Positions 53,430 to 61,289 of a DNA stretch of 64,000 nucleotides are shown piece after piece. Positions within the stretch are counted from its first letter, which is position 1; the number at the start of each line of letters is the position of its first letter. Position numbers and translations under genes: made by a program. The notes below the pieces were generated by a model. The model did no database searches. It saw only the letters and a program-made list of their open reading frames with translations, and was not told the DNA's origin. The stretch spans positions 1-64,000 of the forward strand of contig JAJRYD010000020.1 in the NCBI GenBank assembly GCA_024275955.1, in the 5' to 3' direction. Origin of the DNA: Nitrospirota bacterium (GTDB lineage: Bacteria > Nitrospinota_A > UBA7883 > JACRGQ01).

Positions 53430-56400
53430 TTATCCTTCGATGAATTTAGAAAGTAGCTCGTGTAGCCGTTCAACCTCCTTTTGCAATAACTTATAGTCTT
53501 CTTCGGATTTGCTTATATCTCCTTTTCGCCACATTTTTTCCAGCCTCAAGGCTATCTTATAGGCTTTCTCTCCACCGATTGTGGCGAGAGAGCCTTTGAT
53601 AGTGTGAGCGGTGAAAACTAATGTCTCGGAATCTTTAACGATGAGAGCCTTTCCCATTTTTACCATAAGTTCTGATGAAAATTTAATATGTCCATCTGCC
53701 AGCTCTTTTAATAGATTTTCGTCACCTCCGATTCTTTCAAGGGCCTGTTCTTTATCAAAAATCTTTCTAGCATCTTCTTCATTCTTTGCAGTTTCAGGTT
53801 TTGTTTTTGAACTGCCGGCACCACAAGAGTGTTTGGCCAAAGCTTTAAATAGGTCTTCCATCTGCACAGGTTTTATAATGCAATCATCCATTCCGGCATC
53901 AATGCATTTTTCCCTATCATTTTTAAACGCAAGAGCGGTGAAAGCGAGTATAGGTATATGCTCTCCGGTTTCTTTTTCTTTTTTCCTTATGATAGACGTT
54001 GCTTCGAAGCCATCCATCTCCGGCATGTTGATGTCCATAATAATGATATCGAATTTCTCTTTTGAAATTCTATCTATCGCCTCTCTGCCGTTGTTGGCTA
54101 TTACCACCGCGTGACTTTGGCTGTGTAGCATAAATTGCATTACCTTCTGGTTTACAGGGTCATCCTCTGCCAGAAGTACCCGCAATGGAGCCTGCTCGCA
54201 ACCTTTAGAAAGGATCTCTTTTTTTGCTTCACCGGAGCCAGAGGTATTATCTAAATCAGGGTGTGATTCGTTGTCAAGGTAACGGTTGATAGAATTAAAA
54301 AGAGCCGACCGTCTTACAGGTTTGACCATGTACTCATCTATCCCAGCGGCTCTTGCTTTGACGAGGTTGCCTTCTATGTCATCTGGTGTAATCATCATTA
54401 TAGTCATATTCGCAAAATCAATATTGAATGCTAGGCACTGGGCAACTTCGAAGCCATCCAGATCCGGCATATTATTGTCCATAACAATAAGATTGAACGG
54501 ATCTTCTTTCGAGCTGGCTTCCTCGATAGATTCGAGAGCCTCTAGCCCGCCTTTGGCTTCTGTTATTTCCGCGCCCCAGCTTTCCAGAGTCTTTCTCAAT
54601 TTAAGTCTGTTATGCTTGTTATCATCCACTATGAGGACTCTCATTTCTCTCAAGCTTATCGGTTTGCGTTTATCTCTGCTTCTCCTCTCTTGGCATTTCT
54701 GCATGGGAAGGGTTATAGTGAACTTGAAGACCGCCCCCTTTTGATTTTCTTTGTTGTCTTCCACCCAAATGCGTCCACCCATCATGCCTACAAGCTGTTT
54801 CGATATCTGTAGCCCCAGTCCTGTGCCGCCGAATTTGCGGGTAGTAGATGAATCGCCCTGCGTGAAGCTGTCAAATATGTACTCTTTTCCGTTATCAGCT
54901 ACTCCGATTCCAGTGTCGGTGACTGTAAATAAGAGAGTCGCGGCACTCTCTGTTGTGGCGAGTTTTTCCAGCTCAAGAAAAATCTCTCCTACAGTAGTGA
55001 ACTTCACCGCGTTGCCAAGAATATTCAACAGGATCTGTCTTATACGGTTTGGATCGCCAATTAGAAGTGTTGGAACATCGGGGTAGATGTTGAAATTTAG
55101 TTCCACGCCTTTCGTATAGGATTGCAATGACATCGTATCAACCGCCTTCTCGACGATATCTTTTATGATAAAGTTTACCGCTTCCAGCTCCACCGCGCCT
55201 ATTTCTATCTTGGATATATCCAGAATATCATTCAAAATGGAAAGTAATTTTTCACCAGAGCCTCTAAATGTTTCCACATAGCCTTGTTGTATTTTAGATA
55301 GGTCTGTAGAGTTTAACAGATCAGCAATGCCTATAATCGCGTTCATCGGAGTTCTTATCTCATGGCTCATTGTGGCAAGAAACTGGCTCTTCGCTTTGTT
55401 CGCGGCTTCGGCACTTTCTTTAGCTTTTTTAAGCTCCTCTTCCGTCTTTTTTCTTTCGGTGACATCATCCATCATCCCGATAACGTATCGTGAAGTATCG
55501 GTTTTACTTTTAAATAATGAAACGTGAACCCGCCCCCAAAAAGAGCTTCCGTCCTTTCGCATATAGCGCTTTTCCATCTCATAGCTATCCATCTTTCCTG
55601 CTTCCAGCTTGTCGAAAAACTTTCTGTTATCATTTATAAATTCCGGGGCGGTAACGCTCGCTGGAGTTTTTCCTATCAGTTCGTCATGGGTGTAACCTAA
55701 CATTCTGCATAGCTCAGGATTGCAGTCAATGAATTCCCATTCTCTATTGAGCAGGGATATGCCGATAGCGGAATTGTCGAAAATATTTCGGAAGTATTGT
55801 TCGCTGTTTCTTAACGCCTCCTCGTCCCGTTTGTGTTCCATTTCCGCGGCGGCTCGTACCGAAAAGATTTTAAGCATTGATTTTACTGCCTGAATGTTTC
55901 TTATTTTTTTGCGATTCATTACGGTAATTACGCCTATGACATTCTTTGATGAATCAATAATAGGAAGGCCGACGTACCCTGTTATTCCAATCTCCGCAAA
56001 CATTGGGTGCGTGAACTTTTTCAGCACCCCGTCGGCGTATGCGCATATCCCATCTCTGATCACATCTTCACAAGGAGAATCGGCAATGGAGTAGCCAAAG
56101 TTATCAATAATTTTGCCATGCGTGGATACCGCTATAGTTTGGATATTGCCATGCTCCTTTTCGCAAAGCTCTCCTATTAAGGCGTAATCAACATCTAGCG
56201 TTATCGCTAGGTGATTGGCCAGTGAATGGAAAAACCGACCTCCCGCTTCTGCGGAAATTCCCATAGCGATGCTCTGTAGCGACTTTTCGGACTTCTTTCT
56301 TTCAGTAATGTCCTGAATAATGCCGATGAAAATGCGATCCTCTCCAACCCTCGCCTCACCGACATAGAGAGTAACTGGAAATATTTTGCCATCCTTTGTT

Positions 56401-57863
56401 ATGCCTTCGCTTTCGATTTCCGTTCCCATAATATTCGGCACTCCAGTATCAAGGAATCTTTCTAGGTGGGCGCTACGGTACTCTCTGCCGGGGGACGGCA
56501 TAAAGATGCTCAATTTTTTTCCAATAAGCTCATCTGGTTTGTATCCAAAAATTATTTCGGTCGCTGGGTTGGTCGATAATATTACTCCATCTTCCGTTGC
56601 GATAATATGCGCGTTGGGAGCCAACTCGGATACTGTGCTTTTCATGGCAAGAGCCATTTTCAATTCTTTGTCTGCTTTCTCCAGTTTAGAAGCGGTATCG
56701 TTAAACGCATCTGCGATATCTCCGATAATTGTTTTGGAGTAAACCTCAACCCGCGTGGAAAGAGTTCCATCACCTATTTTTCCAATTCCATCGGCAAGAG
56801 TGTGAAGCGGTTTTAACATTCTGTGCGCCAGTAAGGCGAATATTGAAGAACCTGCCAGCAGAACTAAGAAAAGCCCCATAAGCCCATAGTTGGCTGTGGT
56901 GAACCAACGGGAGGAAATGCTTGCCTCATCATGCCGCTCCATAAACAGCCAGAAGCGGGAATGATCGTGTTCATCGTAAAAAACTTTCTTCCACACCCTG
57001 AATTCTTTAAGATCCTTGTCCCAGTGGAACTTCGACTCATTCTTTTTGAGATTTGTCGCGAGCTCCGGTTCTTCCAAAAGGAGATTGTTCTTCTTGCTCG
57101 ATTTTTCGCCGTAAAGAATCTTGTTGTCCCAGTGGTGCAGGTAGTTCCCAGTTTCGTCTATGACCAGAAACCCTTTTTCATTTTCTTTTTTCAACTCTCC
57201 CAGCATGAAATCTGCGTTGATGTCGAGCGCCAATATTCCAAAGAGCTTTTCGTTTTCTAGTATAATTTTTTTAGTTATCCGCAACATCGGAGTATTTGGC
57301 TTGTGTAGCCTGCCGAACCCATCCTGTGGTGCGACGGAGTGCAGATGAACCAGATCAGAGTCTGTGCCTTCAAAGTACTCTTTGTGCGCCTCGGTTTGCA
57401 GTTCGTTTATCGGCACCTCTTCTATCTTGGAATCAGCATGGTTCAGCCTCACAAGCTCCTTTCCATTTGGAAGGATTATCCTGTAGACGAGATACTCATC
57501 GCTCTTATTAATGCTTTCGCTCATGCCTATAACAATATCTTCGTAGAGCGCGCTTTTATAGAAAGCAGGAGTGGGAAGCCCTTTAGTGAAGTATCGTTCT
57601 TTTAGGCCGTGCAGTGCTATGGTGTTCTCAATATGCTCGGCGTTTCCACGCACTTCGCCTTTGAGAAGATGTGAAAGATTTGTTGTGTTTTCTTTTCTTA
57701 TATCTATCTTCGCCATAAAGGCGCTGATGACAGAATGTTGAAAATCGCTGTGTAGCTTATCTTCAAGCAAAGTGATAGCAATACCAGCCGGAATAATCGT
57801 GACAACGAGGAAAATGAGTACAAGCCTCACACTCAAGTGTCTAAAAACTTTCTTAATTTCCAA
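53430..57863 (-). CDS. Giant hybrid sensor kinase (HAMP-PAS-GAF-PAS-HisKA-HATPase-REC-REC-Hpt)
   Basis: 1477 residues. Transmembrane helices lie at about 13-33 and 325-348 with a periplasmic sensor between. Then HAMP (350-400), PAS (410-525), GAF (535-680), PAS with PAC (690-810) and HisKA with His834 (MSHEIRTP). HATPase follows (about 940-1060; GTGLGLQISKQL). REC1 (about 1085-1205) has phospho-Asp in LIVMDNNMPDLDGFE; REC2 (about 1240-1360) has it in IIMDINMPEMDGFE. Hpt (about 1390-1470) has its His in FTAHTIKGSL. This is a BarA/ArcB-like phosphorelay in one chain that must pass phosphate to a separate regulator, not found here. Convergent with the microcompartment operon. Confidence 0.92.
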   Translation of the reverse strand: MEIKKVFRHLSVRLVLIFLVVTIIPAGIAITLLEDKLHSDFQHSVISAFMAKIDIRKENTTNLSHLLKGEVRGNAEHIENTIALHGLKERYFTKGLPTPAFYKSALYEDIVIGMSESINKSDEYLVYRIILPNGKELVRLNHADSKIEEVPINELQTEAHKEYFEGTDSDLVHLHSVAPQDGFGRLHKPNTPMLRITKKIILENEKLFGILALDINADFMLGELKKENEKGFLVIDETGNYLHHWDNKILYGEKSSKKNNLLLEEPELATNLKKNESKFHWDKDLKEFRVWKKVFYDEHDHSRFWLFMERHDEASISSRWFTTANYGLMGLFLVLLAGSSIFALLAHRMLKPLHTLADGIGKIGDGTLSTRVEVYSKTIIGDIADAFNDTASKLEKADKELKMALAMKSTVSELAPNAHIIATEDGVILSTNPATEIIFGYKPDELIGKKLSIFMPSPGREYRSAHLERFLDTGVPNIMGTEIESEGITKDGKIFPVTLYVGEARVGEDRIFIGIIQDITERKKSEKSLQSIAMGISAEAGGRFFHSLANHLAITLDVDYALIGELCEKEHGNIQTIAVSTHGKIIDNFGYSIADSPCEDVIRDGICAYADGVLKKFTHPMFAEIGITGYVGLPIIDSSKNVIGVITVMNRKKIRNIQAVKSMLKIFSVRAAAEMEHKRDEEALRNSEQYFRNIFDNSAIGISLLNREWEFIDCNPELCRMLGYTHDELIGKTPASVTAPEFINDNRKFFDKLEAGKMDSYEMEKRYMRKDGSSFWGRVHVSLFKSKTDTSRYVIGMMDDVTERKKTEEELKKAKESAEAANKAKSQFLATMSHEIRTPMNAIIGIADLLNSTDLSKIQQGYVETFRGSGEKLLSILNDILDISKIEIGAVELEAVNFIIKDIVEKAVDTMSLQSYTKGVELNFNIYPDVPTLLIGDPNRIRQILLNILGNAVKFTTVGEIFLELEKLATTESAATLLFTVTDTGIGVADNGKEYIFDSFTQGDSSTTRKFGGTGLGLQISKQLVGMMGGRIWVEDNKENQKGAVFKFTITLPMQKCQERRSRDKRKPISLREMRVLIVDDNKHNRLKLRKTLESWGAEITEAKGGLEALESIEEASSKEDPFNLIVMDNNMPDLDGFEVAQCLAFNIDFANMTIMMITPDDIEGNLVKARAAGIDEYMVKPVRRSALFNSINRYLDNESHPDLDNTSGSGEAKKEILSKGCEQAPLRVLLAEDDPVNQKVMQFMLHSQSHAVVIANNGREAIDRISKEKFDIIIMDINMPEMDGFEATSIIRKKEKETGEHIPILAFTALAFKNDREKCIDAGMDDCIIKPVQMEDLFKALAKHSCGAGSSKTKPETAKNEEDARKIFDKEQALERIGGDENLLKELADGHIKFSSELMVKMGKALIVKDSETLVFTAHTIKGSLATIGGEKAYKIALRLEKMWRKGDISKSEEDYKLLQKEVERLHELLSKFIEG

Positions 57864-58296
57864 ATTTTACAGTTCCTATATGCGGTATAAAAATTCCCCC
57901 GCTCCTCGTACAGATATCTTGCCCACTCAATATTACCATAGAGTTTACCGCAAAGCTTATCGCCAGCGGCAACCGCGGTGCCACAGTCTTAAGCTCGAAT
58001 ATCCTGTATGTTTAAAAGGTAGAGTAGGTACAATGCAAGAGCTAGCTTGAGCATCGGTTGGGGCTGGAAGTTTGCTGACATTGACAGTTTTTGGAATTCA
58101 TTTCCCAATGGTTCAGTAAATTGGGGAAAACCGCCGCTCGGGAAGGTTACTGCTGGTAGAATTTGGGCTACTTTCTGCTGAGCAAGGTTGCTCAGCCGGG
58201 GTAGGTACCCTTACTCATGTGCTGGTATCAGAACCGGCCTATCATAAGGGCGAAGATAGAGAAAAGGACAACTTTTTTTATAGGGTGTGCTTTAGT
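57864..58296. other. Spacer of about 430 bases without a convincing gene
   Basis: No frame here has a ribosome site plus protein-like composition. A perfect hairpin, GCTGAGCAA-GG-TTGCTCAGC, occupies 58177-58196, upstream of the unknown secreted protein. I looked for c-di-GMP and cobalamin riboswitch cores and saw neither. The hairpin could be part of a leader or a terminator for an unseen transcript. Confidence 0.5.
58177..58196 (+). repeat. Perfect inverted repeat (9-bp arms)
   Basis: GCTGAGCAA (58177-58185), GG, TTGCTCAGC (58188-58196). In RNA it would form an eight-pair stem with a four-base loop. It lies about 100 bases before the ATG at 58297, and no T-run follows. Leader structure or binding site, role unknown. 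Confidence 0.4.
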
Positions 58297-58752
58297 ATGA
58301 CGTTTGCTCAAAACCGGCTGATGGCTCTAAAAGTTCTTATATTTGTGCCTGTTTTCGGTATATTTGCTTTAGAAAGCGGGAAAATTGTATTAAATACTAA
58401 TAAAATTAAAGCATTGAAGGTAAAAGAGGAAGCCTCTGCCTTTGCACAACCAAAGTCCAGCGGGGCTTTACCGCAAACTGCCAGCGGGGAAATTCATCCA
58501 GATTATATGGATGTTACCCTGAGAGAGAGCAGTGATACCTATAGAAGGACTGTCGATGCTTTACATACAAGAAAGGTTCCTTTGCCAGAATTTTCTAAGA
58601 TGGCAGTACTGGTGGGAAGGCATGATCAATATGAAATCAGTAATGCTTTGTCTATACCGATTATCTTTTCGCCGTTAAAGAGTAAGTTTGGGGTTGCTCC
58701 TTACCAACGAATATCTGGAGAGAGAAAGGAGATTGCGGTACTTACAAGTTAA
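58297..58752 (+). CDS. Small secreted or membrane protein of unknown function
   Basis: From the ATG at 58297 (AGGGTG upstream) about 151 residues: a hydrophobic N-terminal segment (LKVLIFVPVFGIFAL), a low-complexity linker (SAFAQPKSSGALPQTASGE) and a small C-terminal domain (EIHPDYMDVTLRESSDTYRR ... PLPEFSKMAVLVGRH). The start could also be 58219 or 58321. It lies 45 bases before the Asp-rich protein gene, and its product is probably exported too. No family is recognised. Confidence 0.5.
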   Translation: MTFAQNRLMALKVLIFVPVFGIFALESGKIVLNTNKIKALKVKEEASAFAQPKSSGALPQTASGEIHPDYMDVTLRESSDTYRRTVDALHTRKVPLPEFSKMAVLVGRHDQYEISNALSIPIIFSPLKSKFGVAPYQRISGERKEIAVLTS

Positions 58753-58797
58753 CGGCCGTCCGGCGATATTAAAATAATTAATAAATTAGGAGATGAC

Positions 58798-59406
58798 ATG
58801 AAAAAGAAATTATTAGTCATATTTTTCGCGGTTTTAGCGTTGATTTCTTTCTCGAATCCTTACCCAGCCTTCGCTACTGATACCGATGGTGATGGCATTG
58901 AGGATCAGTATGATAAGGACAAAGATAACGACGGTATTGATGATGACAAAGATAAAGATGACGATGGTGACGGTATTGATGATGTCGATGACCCCAATCA
59001 CGATAGTGATGGTGACGGTATTCCTGATGATTTGGACAAGGACGACGACAATGACGGCATTGATGATGACAAAGACAAAGATGACGATGGTGACGGTATT
59101 GATGATGTAGATGACCCTGACTACAGGGGTGATAATACCGATCAAGCCGACTATGTAGGTGGAGACACTGACACAGGTACGGATACTGACAAAGACGAAG
59201 ATAGCGACAAGGACGAAGATAAGGACAAAGACGAAGATAGCGACAAGGACGAAGATAAGGACAAAGACGAAGATAGCGACAAGGACGAAGATAAGGACAA
59301 AGACGAAGATAGCGATAAGGATGAAGATAAGGACAAAGACGAAGATAGCGACAAGGACGAAGATACTGATGAAAAGAGCCTGATTATCAAATGGGAAAAT
59401 AAATAG
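58798..59406 (+). CDS. Secreted, highly acidic calcium-binding-type repeat protein
   Basis: 202 residues: a signal peptide ending near PAFA, then about 85 residues of thrombospondin type-3-like repeats (DGDGIEDQYDKDKDNDGIDD pattern), a short spacer, and about five near-perfect 12-residue repeats DKDEDSDKDEDK. A short C-terminal tail ends SLIIKWENK. Asp-rich DxDxDG loops bind calcium, so the folded state probably depends on it. The ribosome site TTAGGAG precedes the ATG. It sits directly before the minor-pilin operon, suggesting a surface role. No anchor domain is seen. Confidence 0.8.
   Translation: MKKKLLVIFFAVLALISFSNPYPAFATDTDGDGIEDQYDKDKDNDGIDDDKDKDDDGDGIDDVDDPNHDSDGDGIPDDLDKDDDNDGIDDDKDKDDDGDGIDDVDDPDYRGDNTDQADYVGGDTDTGTDTDKDEDSDKDEDKDKDEDSDKDEDKDKDEDSDKDEDKDKDEDSDKDEDKDKDEDSDKDEDTDEKSLIIKWENK
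59188..59364 (+). repeat. 36-bp tandem repeat, about 4.9 copies, inside the Asp-rich gene
   Basis: Units begin at 59188, 59224, 59260, 59296 and 59332; each starts gacaaagacgaagatagcga. The first three are identical, the fourth has two T changes, and the fifth is cut short. They encode DKDEDSDKDEDK. Near identity at the DNA level means recent expansion, and the copy number is likely to vary between strains. Confidence 0.85.
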
Positions 59407-59421
59407 TCTACCAGAGGCAGA

Positions 59422-59453
59422 TAACGGGCCGCTCACTACAGAGCGGCCCGTTA
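59422..59453. terminator. Strong GC-rich hairpin between the Asp-rich gene and pilV
   Basis: taacgggccgctc (59422-59434), loop actaca, gagcggcccgtta (59441-59453): a perfect 13-bp stem. It should end or pause transcription after the Asp-rich gene, but the following bases (caagctt) give no T-run. It ends 12 bases before the pilV ATG, so it may also affect pilV translation. Confidence 0.55.
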
Positions 59454-59465
59454 CAAGCTTAGATT

Positions 59466-59999
59466 ATGAAAAGAATTAGGCAAAATCTCGGCAGTGATTC
59501 CGGCTTTTCCCTGCTGGAAGTTTTAGTAGCAGTAAGTGTGCTTGCTATTAGTATGCTCGCGCTCAACTCCGTCGCCATTGCCACAGTAAAAAATAACGGT
59601 GTAGCAAGGGAGTATATGGAGGCTACAGTGCTTGCTCAAAGCACGATTGAATCTTTAAGGTACACCGGCTTTGAGCTGGGGCTGAACCAGCTTATAAGCG
59701 CCGACATGACTCCTACAGGCCATCCACTATCCAACCCGCTAACTACGAGTGACAACTCTACCGACACAGCCGCGCTTTTTGCTTCACCAGACCATGCGTA
59801 TACATACTCGAATGGAGCAGAACAACTTCCGCTACTGGACAGCCCATCATTAACTACCAGCAGTAGTCTGCGAAGAGCATGGATTGTCCGCGACAATATT
59901 CCAGCTAATGGCATGAAAGCCATCACCGTAATCATCGGCTGGAAGATGGGATCTCAGGATCATTATGTAACTGTTTCAACGGCGATTCAGGGAGAGTAG
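59466..59999 (+). CDS. pilV: PilV-like minor pilin
   Basis: 177 residues with a class III prepilin signal: leader MKRIRQNLGSDSG cleaved before FSLLEVLVAVSVLAISML, with Glu at position +5. The hydrophobic helix continues into AIATVKNNGVAREYMEATVLAQS. The C-terminal domain is short. It would be processed by PilD and help prime pilus assembly. First of four genes pilV-pilW-pilX-pilY1; fimT/fimU-type genes are not seen upstream. Confidence 0.85.
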   Translation: MKRIRQNLGSDSGFSLLEVLVAVSVLAISMLALNSVAIATVKNNGVAREYMEATVLAQSTIESLRYTGFELGLNQLISADMTPTGHPLSNPLTTSDNSTDTAALFASPDHAYTYSNGAEQLPLLDSPSLTTSSSLRRAWIVRDNIPANGMKAITVIIGWKMGSQDHYVTVSTAIQGE

Positions 60000-60001
60000 C
60001 G

Positions 60002-60667
60002 ATGTTTGAAAAAGTACACAATCAAAAAGGGATGACACTTATCGAACTACTAGCCGCAGTAGCGCTGACCAGCATGATAGGCCTTGTGACAGTTCAGGTT
60101 TTCAGCTCTCAAAATAAACTTTACTCAGGAGAGCGATATATTTCGCGAAATATTTCTCACACACGCATCATCATTGATGCTCTTGCAAAAAATATTCGAC
60201 AGATAGGGTATAACCCGATGGAAACGGATGGAAACGTATTCGGGATAAAAGACAGTACCGGTAGTTTTACAACTAACGCTATTACCTCTAATACTTCCCT
60301 CTACTATACCGAGGATGATGACGAAGATGGAGTGCTTGATACAAACATGAATGAGAAGGTCTCTATTTCATATGACTCGGTAAATAATATATTGCGGCTT
60401 GGCGATATTGATAACGTTGGAGCAATCACATGGGCGAATAAGTGGCCGAATGTTACGGCCTTCTCCATCTCATATATTTATTCTGATGGAACAAGCAGTA
60501 GCGGCACTACAGATTTACCAGACAATACCACAAGTAACCATACATACAGCCTCATTATGGCCATTGTGGTATCTGTGACAACTCGCACCGAAGAGATACA
60601 CACTCTGACTGGAAGTTATGTGGAAGAAACTGTTGAGTCGACTGTTCTTCTTAGGAATGGTGCCTAA
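60002..60667 (+). CDS. pilW: PilW-like minor pilin
   Basis: 221 residues: prepilin leader MFEKVHNQKG, then MTLIELLAAVALTSMIGLV (Glu +5). The PilW-type pattern RTRIIIDALAKNIRQIGYNPM, here written SHTRIIIDALAKNIRQIGYN, follows. A middle acidic DDDEDGVLDTN may bind calcium. It starts two bases after pilV and overlaps nothing else by chance. Part of the tip-initiation complex with PilV, PilX and PilY1. Confidence 0.85.
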   Translation: MFEKVHNQKGMTLIELLAAVALTSMIGLVTVQVFSSQNKLYSGERYISRNISHTRIIIDALAKNIRQIGYNPMETDGNVFGIKDSTGSFTTNAITSNTSLYYTEDDDEDGVLDTNMNEKVSISYDSVNNILRLGDIDNVGAITWANKWPNVTAFSISYIYSDGTSSSGTTDLPDNTTSNHTYSLIMAIVVSVTTRTEEIHTLTGSYVEETVESTVLLRNGA

Positions 60668-60668
60668 A

Positions 60669-61289
60669 ATGCTACGTAATATATCGGCGGTTAATAACAG
60701 GTTAATGCAAAAAATCTACAGTAAATGGAACGAAGAAAAAGGCGCGGCTCTTGTAATCGTGCTTCTTGTGATGATGGTACTCACTACGATGTCGCTCATA
60801 TCTGTAAAGGTAATAATCAGCGGGTTGGAGATAGTTAATAGTTACAAGATGGAACAGATACGTCTGCACTTTGCCGATTCAGGCGTAGAGTATGGGTACC
60901 CTATGATTGAAAGGGTTATGGCTAATTCTGGCGAACTCTCTGCGGCTGACACAGGCAATGCTAATGTCAGCATCAATACATCGGACATTCTGCAAGAGAT
61001 TAACGGCTACATAGTTAACAGCTCCGACTCTTACAGCGATGCTTCTCCTGATATAACCCTTACCTTGCTTACCGACTATCTTAAAGTAGACATAGACTAT
61101 ATAAAAACTATCCGCATAGCAGGTTCTTCTACAGAATTTTCTTCGCGGTATCAAGGGGTAGGCACTGGAAGTGCCGGTGGCGTCGGTCTCTATTACCGGC
61201 TGGAGTCAAATTATCAAAACTCAGCAAGCTCCGATACAACAGTGCGCGTTTATTATAAATGTATAGAAGGAGGTGGACGGTGTCTTTGA
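60669..61289 (+). CDS. pilX: PilX-like minor pilin
   Basis: From the ATG at 60669, just after the pilW stop, about 206 residues: basic leader ending NEEKG, then AALVIVLLVMMVLTTMSLISV, the PilX N-terminal type (Ala-Ala-Leu rather than FTLxE, no Glu +5). Then GLEIVNSYKMEQIRLHFADSGVEYG. A later ATG at 60705 is possible. Its end overlaps the pilY1 start by ten bases. Confidence 0.8.
   Translation: MLRNISAVNNRLMQKIYSKWNEEKGAALVIVLLVMMVLTTMSLISVKVIISGLEIVNSYKMEQIRLHFADSGVEYGYPMIERVMANSGELSAADTGNANVSINTSDILQEINGYIVNSSDSYSDASPDITLTLLTDYLKVDIDYIKTIRIAGSSTEFSSRYQGVGTGSAGGVGLYYRLESNYQNSASSDTTVRVYYKCIEGGGRCL

Noticed and set aside
58050-58296. c-di-GMP (GEMM) riboswitch before the unknown exported protein
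   Set aside because: The GEMM core and tetraloop-receptor segments are absent; only a simple hairpin is seen.
59188-59364. CRISPR-like array with 36-bp repeats
   Set aside because: The repeats are directly adjacent without spacers and encode an in-frame acidic repeat; no cas genes are near.
58834-59436. Long minus-strand frame rich in Ile and Val, opposite the Asp-rich gene
   Set aside because: It is the mirror of the Asp-rich repeats; it has no ribosome site and the plus-strand product has a signal peptide.
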